DNA of 23,558 bases, taken from Coemansia sp. RSA 1804 (taxonomy: Eukaryota; Kickxellomycota; Kickxellomycetes; Kickxellales; Kickxellaceae). The position numbers were made by a program, and so were the translations under genes. Of the stretch, positions 1-10,200 are shown one piece after another (the stretch's first letter is position 1; each line of letters begins with the position of its first letter). Below the pieces are notes generated by a model, which was not told the DNA's origin, made no database searches, and was given only the letters and a program-made list of their open reading frames with translations. The stretch lies in NCBI GenBank assembly GCA_027578815.1, contig JANBTH010000253.1, positions 1-23,558 on the forward strand, given 5' to 3'.

Positions 1-16
1 GGGGCGGATCCCGAGG

Positions 17-38
17 GAACTTTCGGTGCAGAAAGTTC
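17..38. repeat. Perfect 8-bp inverted repeat (hairpin) with HSE-like arms
   Basis: GAACTTTC (17-24) and GAAAGTTC (31-38) are perfect reverse complements separated by the 6-nt loop GGTGCA. Each arm also fits the GAAnnTTC heat-shock-element dyad. It lies about 290 bp beyond the 3' end of the minus-strand DnaJ gene. It could be a promoter element of a gene to the left of the window, an RNA hairpin, or chance. The inverted repeat is seen directly; the role is inferred. Confidence 0.5.
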
Positions 39-75
39 ACCACATTTATTTTATAAATTAAAAATAATTTCCCAT

Positions 76-148
76 GTCGTTTGCTCAAGAAAACGAAGCT
101 GAAATACATAAGACATGGAAACAATTGTATGGCAATGCTCGGCTGTCG
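76..148 (+). repeat. Dispersed 73-bp repeat, copy A
   Basis: This segment aligns without gaps, in the same orientation, to 23400-23472. By hand count 64 of 73 positions are identical, including a 27-bp exact block around the motif ACATGGAAACAATTGTATGG. Similarity stops abruptly on both sides. It lies in the AT-rich flank downstream of the DnaJ gene. It is probably a fragment of a dispersed (mobile-element-derived) repeat, but no terminal repeats or target-site duplications are visible. Confidence 0.7.
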
Positions 149-324
149 AATGTATATACATAATTCAAATAAAATCTTTGCTGGGAATATATCTGCCATA
201 CCAGTTGAAGCAAAAATAATTTCATCCAAATATCAACAATATTGCAAGAAAACAGCATATCTCTAGATTTATAAAAAGAATTAAGATAACAACATGGCAA
301 TGGAAAAGCTGGATTTTGCTGCTG

Positions 325-1572
325 CTATTGCATTTGGCATTCAGGTGCAGCGTTTCCATGCATTTCGGCAAAGCCCGAACCATAGTCCTCCTCGTCTTCG
401 TCGTAATATTGGCGACGGGTAGAATCTCTTTGGCGTGTGCGGGACTCAAAGTCTCCAGCCGTTATAGCGCGCGCGGCCAACACAACAACGTCGACGTCGC
501 CAGAAGATGCCGATATGTCATTTGAACTGTATGTTGATGGCAAAAGTCTCTTGAGCTCAAGACTTGGGGTCCATCCTTTCTCGGGAAACTTGATGTTGAT
601 CTTAATGAACAGATCACCTCGAATACGAGGAGATTTCTCGCGCGGCATTCCCTCGTTAGCTATGCATAGGACCTCCCCAGGGCTCAGAACCCCATCATTA
701 TGAGCGACCTTCAGCTGGCGGCCATCTAGATGTGTTACAAGGACTCTGGAGAACCCACACAGTGCTTCAGCCAGGTCGATCTCTGCGCTCGTAATAAGGT
801 TATCCCCGGATCTTATAAACACATTGTGCTTCTTCTGCTGAAGTACAAATACAAGATCGAGCGGCTCCTTCATACCTGGTTTCTGGTCGCCTTTGCCCTT
901 GAGCGTAATCTTCTGACCGTCGGCCATGCCAGGGCCAATTTTCACCTCTACGGATTCCTTTTCGTTTTCTGTGCACGATCCTTTGCATTTGCGGCAGAGA
1001 TACTTTTCTGGGACGACCTTCCCCGTCCCCTTACATCTCTGGCATATCACTGTCTGCTGTGAGATAAGACCAGGGGCTACCTGTCTGGCAGCAACACGGC
1101 TTCCCTTGCCTCCGCACTCGACACAGTCTCGTAGAACCGACTTTTTGCCGCCCATGCCCTTGCAATGTCTGCATGGGATGGAGCGCTCAAGCTTCATGCG
1201 CATCTTTTTACCACGAAACAGATCCTCAAGAGAGACATTCAGCGGGTGAGTCTCGGCTTTTGGTTCACGCGTCGGACCAGCCCCAAACATACCTTCGCCA
1301 AACATTTCTGCGTATATGTCGCTCATGTCAGGCCCATGACCGTACATTTCTGGGCCAGATGGGCCAGAATCGCCGTATTGATCGTAAAACGCCCGTCTGT
1401 CTGGGTCACTTAGCGTCTCGTATGCGTGACTAATCTCCTTGAATAGCTCTGCACCCTCAGAGTTCTTGTCTGGGTGGTACTTCATGGCCAAGCGACGATA
1501 TGCGCGCTTGATCTCGGCATCCGTGGCAGTCTCTTCAATCTCCAAAACATCGTAATACGATCGTGTAGCCAT
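325..1572 (-). CDS. Class A (type I) DnaJ/Hsp40 co-chaperone, CaaX-terminated
   Basis: This 415-aa J-protein stimulates Hsp70 ATPase and delivers unfolded clients. The J domain is at residues 5-68 with HPD at 33-35. A short Gly/Phe region (about 67-99) follows. The zinc-finger region has four CxxCxGxG-type repeats, with cysteine pairs at 134/137, 150/153, 177/180 and 193/196; the last repeat ends in GSC rather than GxG. The DnaJ C-terminal client-binding domains follow. The protein ends in CQMQ, a CaaX box predicting farnesylation, as in Ydj1, Xdj1 and DNAJA1/2. That implies a cytosolic or membrane-associated form rather than a mitochondrial one. Length matches the family (about 400-460 aa) and no intron is needed. 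The start is the only ATG that gives a complete J domain. Whether it is the Ydj1 or the Xdj1 orthologue cannot be settled here. Confidence 0.95.
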   Translation of the reverse strand: MATRSYYDVLEIEETATDAEIKRAYRRLAMKYHPDKNSEGAELFKEISHAYETLSDPDRRAFYDQYGDSGPSGPEMYGHGPDMSDIYAEMFGEGMFGAGPTREPKAETHPLNVSLEDLFRGKKMRMKLERSIPCRHCKGMGGKKSVLRDCVECGGKGSRVAARQVAPGLISQQTVICQRCKGTGKVVPEKYLCRKCKGSCTENEKESVEVKIGPGMADGQKITLKGKGDQKPGMKEPLDLVFVLQQKKHNVFIRSGDNLITSAEIDLAEALCGFSRVLVTHLDGRQLKVAHNDGVLSPGEVLCIANEGMPREKSPRIRGDLFIKINIKFPEKGWTPSLELKRLLPSTYSSNDISASSGDVDVVVLAARAITAGDFESRTRQRDSTRRQYYDEDEEDYGSGFAEMHGNAAPECQMQ

Positions 1573-2037
1573 TTTTTGTTACTATAATAATAATCACCTA
1601 GTCAAAAAAGAAAATAGTTAGAGAACCCCAAGGTGAAAAGCTGACAAGTAAAGACAAAGAATGCAAGCGACCGAAACCATGAAATCCTCTGTTTTTGTGT
1701 GCTTTTTTCCTTGAAAAAGGTCTCTTGTGGGATTAGATTAGAACTTTATTACGATAGCTGATCTGATGAAACTTTGTGGCGAATGACATTTGACGGATCT
1801 TTAGTTTCAACCAGAAATAGAGGTTCTGGCTTCGGAGCATGTGTTTCATTTGACAGCAAATGCCAATAATCATTGCGAAACGTAAACTAAAACAAGCAAA
1901 GCAAAAAAAACAAGACTTAAAAAGAAACTGTTCCCAATGTGCTGTCGTGGAACAAGTGCTGGGAATAGAAAAGACCCGGACAAGATAAAAGTAACGCTCA
2001 TCGCTGCACTCAGCACAAGAGAGCTAGTCTAAGAGTA
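1573..2037. promoter_or_regulatory. Intergenic: DnaJ promoter and nucleoporin 3' flank
   Basis: These 465 bp lie between two minus-strand genes and should hold the DnaJ promoter and the 3' end of the nucleoporin mRNA. The only symmetry I noted is CCAGAA (1811-1816) with TTCTGG (1824-1829), a 6-bp inverted repeat with a 7-nt spacer about 240 bp upstream of the DnaJ start. No canonical GAAnnTTC dyad or clear TATA box was found, and no additional gene is supported. Confidence 0.5.
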
Positions 2038-5000
2038 TCAGCGGGGGCGGCGTGTGCGCGGCCGGGCTATCCGGCGTCCATGGCTAGATGTTGACACACT
2101 TGAACCGCCAAAAGCCATGCCTCCGACGCCAGTGTTCGACTGTTGGTTGGCACCGGCAGTGAACTGGAATGATCCCGAATGCAAACCTCCCTGCAGCGAA
2201 GTGTTGCTGCCAAAGGCAAAGGGAGTCGTGGGCGTGGAGATTGCCACAGAGCTGTTCCCACCGAATGCACTAGACCCGCCTGCGCCAAACTGGAAGCCGC
2301 CCGCAGAGCTGCCTGTGTTTTGGCCAAATGAAAACTGCGGAGCAGCACTGCTAGCCGCAGATGAAGCGCCAGCACCTAACATAGACGGGTTGCTTCCCAC
2401 GCCAAATCCAGCATTGGCACCAGATTGTCCAAATCCACTGCTAGGCTGAGCGTTAAACGCAGACGATGTCGACACATTGGACTGTTGTCCAAACCCACCG
2501 GAGGACTGACCGCCTCCACCGAAACCAGATGTCGTTGACACGTTGCTTGAAAAGTTAAAGCCTCCCGACGACGCACCGCCAAATCCAGAGTTGGATGGTG
2601 CGGGTGCTCCGCCAGTGTTTACAGCCGAGCCAAACCCAGGCATGGATGATGACCCAAACCCATTGTTAGTCGCCGAAGCAGATGAACCTCCAAAGCCGCC
2701 GCCAAAGTTGCTGGCGGGTGCATTATTTCCCGTCGTCTGCGAGGATCCAAAACCAAAGACACCGCTGTTCGCATTGCTTGACAGCGCTGCTCCAGACATA
2801 CTTATTGCAGGTGGCTTCGACATAGACGACGGCTGCAAGGTCTTGTTGTTGCCAAATGAAAATCCCAGGGCCGCAGGGGTTGCCGAAGGCGTCACCGCCG
2901 GTGAAGATGCAACGCCAAAATTGAACGCTGATGGCGTTGTCGCCGGAGCACCGAACGAGTGTACTGGCATGGCTGCCGACGAAGTAGCCAACCCAAACGA
3001 CCCGGCAGCTGGTGTAGGAACAGTCGCTGATTCAAACGAAGCGGCGCTTGGCGTGTTGGCCAAGCCAAATGTGAAGGCAGGCTTCTTGGCGTTTCGATCC
3101 TCGCTTGATGAAGGATTCTGCCGAGTCAACGAGTCAAATGCAGCCGGTTTGCTGAAGGGCGTGGTAGTGGTTAAGCCAGGCGTTCCAAACCCTCCAAAGG
3201 ATGACTTTGCGTCAAACCCTCCAAAGCCAGGCTGCTGAGCCGTCTTGCTGCTATCATCAGCCATCGATGAGTCCATCGCCGACCCACCTGCTCCGGCCAC
3301 TGAAGGCACGGCTGTCGCCGGGGGCTTTCCAAATGAAGAAAACATATTTGGTGTGGATGCAGAAGAAGACGTGGTCTTGGAAGTTAGGTTGATGCCAGGG
3401 CGTGTGGCAGCAACACTGCTTGTAAGATCGATCGTCTTTGCGGGAGCTGCCGCTGAAAAGCTCAGCAGGCTTGTGGTACTCTCTGCAGCACTTGATGTGC
3501 TGTTTGTGCCAAAGGTGAATATTCCAGGTGCTGTAGAAGCAGTACTGGCGGTCTCGCTAGTCTTTTCAAACGAAAACCCACCACCAGATGGCTTAAAACC
3601 AAATTGCGCGCCTTTGCTTTCCAATCCACTGCCGCTCTCAGGTTTATCGTCCGCTGTTCTTTTGGCTGAATCAGGCTTTACAGAAAAAGCAAATGAAGGC
3701 GTCGCGCTGGTTCCAACTCCACCACTACTGATACCGCCCTTATCTTCGCTAGAATTAGCAGTGGTTCCCTTCACAGCTTCAAAGCTAAACAGTGGCTTTG
3801 CTGCAGTTTCATTCTCAGCCTTTTTATCGCCTGTGCTAGTCCCAGCAAAAGGAGACTCCTTTGCGGACGCGGTAACATTGTCAGCAGCGGCACCAAAGAT
3901 ATTAAAAGATGTGTTGGCTTTTGGCGCTTCCTTCTTCTCTGCACTTGTAGCCAAAGCGTCAGCAGCAGCAGAGCTGCTGTCAGTAGTGCCGAATCCAAAA
4001 CCAAATACAGGCTTAGATGCGCCTTCAGAGGCTGTGATTGCTGGGACCGTTGCCGATGAGGTTTCCGGCTTTGCAGTTGTCTTCAGGCCAAATGAGAAAC
4101 CGCTGGTAGAGCCCTCAGCACCCAATCCTTTAAACCCAAATGATGGGGCCGTCTCCTTGGCGGAAGAAGCATTGACATCGACAGCCTTGCTCGAACCAAG
4201 TGAAAAAGAAAACTTTGGCAGCGGCTCTTTGGCCTTTGGCGCATCCACATCTGATACAGAAGACGCATCATCTGCCTTCTCGCTAATACCAGTGGCCTCT
4301 GGTTCATCTGGTGCACTGGTTTTTGAGCTGTCCGGCTTTGACCCAAAGTTAAATGCCAAAGTGGGCTTACTTGAGCTACCCTCGCTTTTGGACGACTCAC
4401 CAAAAGTGGAAGGATCAGATTTCTTTCCAAAGCTTGGCAATGCAGAAGTTGCTGGCTTCGATTCCGACACACTGAACAGAGGCGCCTTTGTTTCACCGGT
4501 GGTATTCGCGGTTGTTCCAAAACTAAACACGGGCTTTGCTGGCTCCAAAGAAGAAGCGGGCTTAGGCGCAAAGCTTGAGGTGGTCGTCTTGGCTTCGGCT
4601 TCCGACTTGTTTTCATCCATTCCCTTCTTCGGCTTAGCTGCTAGATCACCAAATAGATTAGGAACAGAAGATACGGATGGAGTGACTGTCGATTGCTCAG
4701 CAGTAGCAGCGCTAGCAGATGCTGTCGTCTCAACCGAATGGAGCACCTTCGGAGTAGCAGCATCTTTCGATCCTACAGCTGATAAAGCTGAAGAAGCATG
4801 TCTGGAAACAGGCTTTGCGGCATCCCCTGCCTCGCCATTAATAGGAATTGGAGTGCGAGTGCCCCCAAAACCAGTGGAACGGACGGTTGGCAAACCTGTG
4901 CCACTGCTAGAGGCGGAAACGGAGGATGTTGTTGGGCGCAGAGATAATCCGATAAGTTCTCCGCCACGGATCTTTGAAATCGGAACCTTAGAAGCAATGG

Positions 5001-6507
5001 CTTCGCGGTCATCATCGCTCTCCGAGTTGGAGTCGCTGATATCGTCAGAGAGTGGCTCAAAGCGAGCAGAAAAGCGCCACCTCACATTATCGCTAGCAGC
5101 AGACATCGCGCGTCCAAAGCTCACAACACGACGCCCCTTTGAAGAACGTTTGTTCCGTACACTTGACTTGGCCTTATTTCCCTCATCTTCGCCAATCTCC
5201 TCATCGATATTAACACCTGCAGCCTCTCCGTTCTCTAAATGGCGGCGCTTGTGAGGTCTGCTTTCTTCGCCCTCTCCAACTTCGTCCCGACCATGTACAG
5301 TGCCTGCACTCTGCGCCGTACTTGCACTATCATCTCTCTGAGAAGGCCCGGCTTCGGCTGCGCCGTAAAATTCAGACTCTGCGCTGTTCTCATGGCTGAC
5401 GCTAGCATTTTTGTCCCGCATAAGCCTCTCGGCAACAGCCTTGCGTGCCTGCTGCAGTTGAATAGTCCGCGCCAGACTTGGGGCCTTGCTCTTGATACGT
5501 GAAGTATTTGTCAAGCTCATGCTTCGCCGAAGGGCATCTCTATCAAGTACGTTGCTTGCGTCGACTTTTGGAACGCGAGGTGCTTTTTCTGGAGTGTCGC
5601 TTAGTGCAAGCAGCGACAACGGAAGCCTGCGAAATGGCATAGGCGATGACGCATGAGATATGGTGGCAGGGGCGTCGGCCAGATGCTCATACATTGGATC
5701 ACCCACGGACGCCATATGGGCGGCTGCTGAGCGGTTCCTCGCTTCGAGAATCGGCGTGTTGATGAGATGGATGGTATTCAGAAGTCTGCGTGCATCAGAC
5801 GATGACATTTGACGCGCAGGCAGGGTGCCCCCAGCTGATCCAAGTGTTCCCATGTACGAAACTGACGAATAGGTACCAGTGGAAAGCTTCGGGCGACGCG
5901 AATCCAGACGACCAACGCTATGGCGGCGTGAGAGTTCAGGCACCTGATCCTTGACACGGTCAACATCGCGTAAGTTAGCCACCGATGGCGTGGCGGTTGC
6001 CAGACGTTTGTTATAGGCAAACGGCGATGGAACAAAAAGCGACTCGGCAGTAGGCCGACGTGCCTGGGTGCGCCCAGCAACAGTAGCGGCTCGCCTCGAC
6101 ACATCTGGAGTCTCCGCATTGTCGCCAACAACAGAGGTGGAACTAATTGTGGCAAAAGCCGATTCGTCAGATTGCATTGCTGCTACTTCATCCTCATTGA
6201 AATCGGGGGTCACAATAGGCTTTGGAATTTCATTCTGGGAAAAAGAAGATTTCGGCCCCACATCCTTGGTAGAGGATTTAAGCGATGTGCCCCAAAGACG
6301 GTGAATGAGGCTCCGCATTCCCTTGATAAACCCGCTACTGGAGTCGCTTTCGTAACCAGTCTTCAAAGCTTCGTCTTTGACAACAGAAGGCCGGACATAC
6401 GGTTTTTTGGTACGGCTTGCGGGTGTCCTCCTTTGGCCACGAGCGATTCCCCTTTGGCGTGAGGAAGTCGCAGGGGTCTGCGCTGAGTTGGAGAGGGTCT
6501 GTGCCAT
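2038..6507 (-). CDS. FG-repeat nucleoporin, nuclear-basket type (Nup1/Nup60/Nup124/Nup153-like)
   Basis: This 1489-aa low-complexity Ser/Ala/Thr/Pro/Gly protein is packed with FG motifs (FSFG, FGFG, FNFG, GFGG), dense from about residue 570 to the end. FG repeats form the nuclear-pore permeability barrier and bind karyopherins. The N-terminus is basic. Residues 59-73 (GFIKGMRSLIHRLWG) form a predicted amphipathic helix like those that anchor Nup1, Nup60 and Nup153 to the inner nuclear membrane. Basic clusters (PHKRRH; NKRSSKGRR) could be nuclear localisation signals. The last 14 residues are very basic (HGRRIARPRTRRPR), resembling the basic tails of basket Nups. FSFG units spaced by charged residues dominate the middle; GFGG-rich spacers dominate the last 300 residues. 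There is a single open frame without introns. The FG-nucleoporin call is firm; the orthologue is inferred. Confidence 0.9.
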   Translation of the reverse strand: MAQTLSNSAQTPATSSRQRGIARGQRRTPASRTKKPYVRPSVVKDEALKTGYESDSSSGFIKGMRSLIHRLWGTSLKSSTKDVGPKSSFSQNEIPKPIVTPDFNEDEVAAMQSDESAFATISSTSVVGDNAETPDVSRRAATVAGRTQARRPTAESLFVPSPFAYNKRLATATPSVANLRDVDRVKDQVPELSRRHSVGRLDSRRPKLSTGTYSSVSYMGTLGSAGGTLPARQMSSSDARRLLNTIHLINTPILEARNRSAAAHMASVGDPMYEHLADAPATISHASSPMPFRRLPLSLLALSDTPEKAPRVPKVDASNVLDRDALRRSMSLTNTSRIKSKAPSLARTIQLQQARKAVAERLMRDKNASVSHENSAESEFYGAAEAGPSQRDDSASTAQSAGTVHGRDEVGEGEESRPHKRRHLENGEAAGVNIDEEIGEDEGNKAKSSVRNKRSSKGRRVVSFGRAMSAASDNVRWRFSARFEPLSDDISDSNSESDDDREAIASKVPISKIRGGELIGLSLRPTTSSVSASSSGTGLPTVRSTGFGGTRTPIPINGEAGDAAKPVSRHASSALSAVGSKDAATPKVLHSVETTASASAATAEQSTVTPSVSSVPNLFGDLAAKPKKGMDENKSEAEAKTTTSSFAPKPASSLEPAKPVFSFGTTANTTGETKAPLFSVSESKPATSALPSFGKKSDPSTFGESSKSEGSSSKPTLAFNFGSKPDSSKTSAPDEPEATGISEKADDASSVSDVDAPKAKEPLPKFSFSLGSSKAVDVNASSAKETAPSFGFKGLGAEGSTSGFSFGLKTTAKPETSSATVPAITASEGASKPVFGFGFGTTDSSSAAADALATSAEKKEAPKANTSFNIFGAAADNVTASAKESPFAGTSTGDKKAENETAAKPLFSFEAVKGTTANSSEDKGGISSGGVGTSATPSFAFSVKPDSAKRTADDKPESGSGLESKGAQFGFKPSGGGFSFEKTSETASTASTAPGIFTFGTNSTSSAAESTTSLLSFSAAAPAKTIDLTSSVAATRPGINLTSKTTSSSASTPNMFSSFGKPPATAVPSVAGAGGSAMDSSMADDSSKTAQQPGFGGFDAKSSFGGFGTPGLTTTTPFSKPAAFDSLTRQNPSSSEDRNAKKPAFTFGLANTPSAASFESATVPTPAAGSFGLATSSAAMPVHSFGAPATTPSAFNFGVASSPAVTPSATPAALGFSFGNNKTLQPSSMSKPPAISMSGAALSSNANSGVFGFGSSQTTGNNAPASNFGGGFGGSSASATNNGFGSSSMPGFGSAVNTGGAPAPSNSGFGGASSGGFNFSSNVSTTSGFGGGGQSSGGFGQQSNVSTSSAFNAQPSSGFGQSGANAGFGVGSNPSMLGAGASSAASSAAPQFSFGQNTGSSAGGFQFGAGGSSAFGGNSSVAISTPTTPFAFGSNTSLQGGLHSGSFQFTAGANQQSNTGVGGMAFGGSSVSTSSHGRRIARPRTRRPR

Positions 6508-7278
6508 GCTGTCAAGTAGAAGAGACTTTAGGGCAACAAGTGAAGAAGTAAAAAGAAAAAGGCAGACGTGCCTTCTGCTTGCTAGTGTAGGAAAATCAAG
6601 CTACGGACACACAGGCCGAAAAGAAGACTAGCGGAAATTAAAAATAGAAAAAAGACAAGGCTACTGAAATGCAAAAGAAAAATAAAAAAATATAAAGGAA
6701 AGAAATTTGTTGCAAGCCCGTCAAATTTAACAAGCAATAACGCGCGTCGTTCTTTGGCGGTTGGAGGCCAAAGCTGTATAAAGCGCAGAAGCAGCAGCAA
6801 GCCGTGTTGCTGTCAGAACCAATGTCAAACTGGAAAAAAAAATTGTGATCTGGGAGCAGCCAATGGGCTCATGGGAACACCTGGGTTCACCAAAACAAAG
6901 CTCTTTCTTGATCTCCTTATAGTTGACTAATTCTTCAGAATTTTCATGTAATCACGCCGAAACACGGTTGGATCACAGTCCCTAATCCAGAGTCTGCTGA
7001 ACGCGTACGCGAAAAGAAAAGAAAAGAAAAACAACTTTCTTCTCCCGCTTTCTTTCCTTACCAACGGCGAAAGTGCGGGTTATTTTTATTATATTTTTTC
7101 TGTTTGTAGTAATCTTGAGCATTGTTTTGCTTTTGAGAAATCGGGACCAAAGTTTTTACTATTTTAATTTCCTGCGGCGCAAAGTAGAATTCGCAAGAAA
7201 GGAAATTGTGTCTATTCTGCACGCATATAATTGTACTTTTGTGAGTGATACGCCTTTAAAAGTACAACGTCAACAGCC
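6508..7278. promoter_or_regulatory. Divergent promoter region, nucleoporin / SPT16
   Basis: This 771-bp gap separates two divergently transcribed genes. It holds ACGCGCGT (6740-6747), a 7-bp inverted repeat CTTTGGC / GCCAAAG (6752-6758 and 6767-6773), and the MCB/E2F-like pair at 7001-7014. A/G-rich tracts (about 6620-6710 and 7011-7032) and a T/C-rich tract (7033-7058) resemble fungal promoter sequence. No supported gene lies inside. Confidence 0.6.
7001..7014 (+). promoter_or_regulatory. MBF/E2F-like site pair (ACGCGT + ACGCGAAA)
   Basis: ACGCGT (7001-7006) is an exact MluI cell-cycle box. It is immediately followed by ACGCGAAA (7007-7014), which resembles Swi4/Mbp1-E2F half sites. The pair lies 265 bp upstream of the SPT16 start. 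In other fungi MBF drives G1/S genes, and a replication-linked histone chaperone would be a sensible target. The role is inferred. Confidence 0.45.
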
Positions 7279-10200
7279 ATGTCTGAGGTTCAGCTAGATA
7301 CAGCCGCGTTTCATCGCAGAGCCAAGCGGCTCCTGAATTTATGGACAGTAAGCATCGATTCCTGAATATCTAATGCCAACAAAAGGCAAAGTATGCTGTG
7401 TATGCTTTGAATAGCCTTAGCTCGAGCAGGTGAATGATTTAGTAAACATACCTTATTTCTTTTTATTCATCAACATGTAAAAATAGGTGTCAGAATACCC
7501 AGAATGCCGGGATATCGGATCGATTGTGGTTATTCAGGGCCGCGCAGACGAAAAGAAACCGTACACGAAGACGATTGCAATGCAAATGTGGCTTCTGGGC
7601 TACGAATTTCCAAACACGCTTATGATTTTCACAAAAGAGAAGATTTATATTCTTGCTAGCCAAAAGAAAGCAAAGATTCTGCAGCCACTTCAGTCTGTGG
7701 CAGACGGAGTGTCGTTGGAGGTTCTTGTGCATGGAAAGGACGCCGATAAAAACAAGGAGACATTCAGGACCCTTGTGTCTGTTATTACTGGTAATGGCTC
7801 GTCGGTAGGCGTCCTTACCGACGACGCTACTGATGGCAAGATTGTCGATGAATGGGCAGCGGCATATGGTCCAGAGAAGGCAGCCATCGCTGAACATAGT
7901 GTAAACCGCTTTGTCTCGAGCGTTCTTGCAGTGAAGGAAGGGAGCGAGCTTGAAAGCGAGAAGACGGCAGCGGCAATGTGCACTAGCGCGATGCAGGACT
8001 ACTTTATTGACGAGATGGCAAAGACGTTTGACGAGGGCAAAAATATTTCAAATGAAAAAATTGCGGAAAAGATGGCAAATGTCCTTGTCAACGATAAACT
8101 GGCCAAGCGACTCTTTCCAAAGGTGCCCATCCTTGACATGGCGGAGTGGACTGCTCATCCCAGCGTCCAGAGCGGCGGAAAGTACGATCTTTCGCCAAAC
8201 GCAGGATCGAGCCCAGCGCAGCTGCATGCTGGCACAGTTGTTTGCACACTGAGCATGCGGTACTTTATGTATAACGCTTCGATCTCGCGCACCTTCATGA
8301 TAGATCCGACACCAGAGCAAGAAAGCAACTACAGTCTTTTGCTTGGGCTTCACAAAAAGATGCTTGGATGGATGCGTCCAGGCGCAGTCATGGGCGAGGT
8401 GTACGCCAAGGCGGCAGAGCATGTGAAGGAGAGCCGGTCTGATCTAGTGGATCACTTTTCAAAGAGCTGTGGCTGGGTTACTGGTATTGAGATGAGCGAC
8501 GGCGTAAATGAGCTTAAGGCCGGTTGCACAGAGACACTGAAGCCGAACATGGTATTGGTTCTGCGTCTTGGACTGGAGAACATGACCAACCAAAAGGCAG
8601 CAGACAAGCTTTCAAAGAACTACACTTTCCAGCTTATTGACACTGTGGTCGTCAAAGAAGAAAGCGATGCGGTGGTTGTTACCTTGTGCAGCAAGGAGCC
8701 CAACGATGTTTCTTTCTTTTTCAATGATGAGGAACCGGCAGCCGAAACAAAGCGTGCTGCAAAGCGCGAGAACGGATCTGGAGACCAGCGTCCGACTACA
8801 CGCAAATCGGCGATTCTCCCATCAAAGTTTCGCAGCGAGGAGAAGGAGGAGGAATCCAGCACGCGCAAGCGTCGCGAGCACCAAAAGGAGCTTTTGAACA
8901 GATTGCTTGTGGAGGGTCGCAGACGCTTTGCAGGCGAGGCTGGCGACAACGGCGAGGAGAGGCGCGAGGTGAAGAAGTTCGAAAGCTATAAGCGCGAAAC
9001 AGCACTCCCCCGCGAGGCACGCAGTGGCAAGATTCTTGTGGACGAGCGAGCAGACTCCATTATCCTTCCGATATACGGAATGTCAGTGCCATTCCACATT
9101 TCCACGCTGAAGAACATCAGCAAGAACGATGAGGGCGAGTACGTGTATCTGCGTCTGAACATGGTGTCGCCTGGCCAAGGCGTGGGCAAGAAGGACAATC
9201 TCCCCATCGGCGATCCTGGAAGCACTTTTGTTCGGTCGCTCACCTTCCGCTCGACAGATGGCGCACGAATGAACGAGATCTACCACAGCATCACCATGCT
9301 CAAGCGCGACCAGGTCAAGCGAGAGACTGAGAAGCAGCAGATGGCTGACATTGTGCAGCAGGACAAGCTGGTTCCCATCCAAGGTCAGCGTCCAGAGCGT
9401 CTGCCTGACGTGTTTATGCGCCCTGTGGCCGATGGCAAGCGGTTCCCTGCTGCGCTGGAGATCCACGCCAACGGCTTGCGGTACATGTCGGCTGGGCGTG
9501 CCGGAGGTACCGCAGTCAACATCCTTTTCAACAACATCAGACATCTGTTCTATCAGCCGTGCGACTACGAGCTGCTGGTGCTTATCCACGTGCACCTGAA
9601 GAACCCAATTATGCTGGGCAAGAAGAAGATCCAGGACATTCAGTTCTACCGCGAGGCCTCGGATGCTTCGTTTGACGAGACTGGCAATCGTCGTCGCCGC
9701 ATCCGCTACGGCGACGAAGACGAGATCGAGGCCGAGCAGGAGGAGCGCCGCCGTCGCCGCAAGCTAAACAAGGAGTTCAAGGAGTTTGCAGCCAAGATTG
9801 CAGAGGCCAGCAACCATGAGGTTGAGGTTGACACACCGTTCCGCGAGGTGGCATTCAGCGGCGTGCCCTCGCGTGCAAACGTTCTGCTCCAGCCAACCGT
9901 CGACTGTCTGGTGCATCTCAGCGACACGCCCTTCTTCATCATTACCGTGGCTGACGTGGAAATTGTGCATCTGGAGCGCGTGCAGTTTGGCCTGAAGAAC
10001 TTTGACATGGTTTTTGTGTTTAATGACTTTAAGCGTGCACCAGTGCATGTCAACACTGTGCCGATGAAGCAGCTGGACAACGTCAAGGAGTGGCTGGACT
10101 CTGTCAATCTTGCTTACACCGAGGGCCCCATCAATCTTAACTGGACTCAGATCATGAAGACCGTCAACAAAGATCCGGCCGGCTTCTACGAGGACGGCGG

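Noticed and set aside
3245..5254. 669-codon open frame on the plus strand opposite the nucleoporin, with a 231-codon one at 2543-3238
   Set aside because: They are antisense to the FG-repeat gene. The low-complexity Ser/Ala/Pro/Lys codons of the nucleoporin leave the opposite frame free of stops; the translation has no domain and mirrors the repeat pattern.
7073..7297. Plus-strand frame encoding a TM-like segment followed by basic residues, just before SPT16
   Set aside because: It has no ATG in frame, lies in the T-rich SPT16 promoter, and overlaps the SPT16 start in another frame. T-rich DNA readily gives Phe/Leu/Ile/Val runs.
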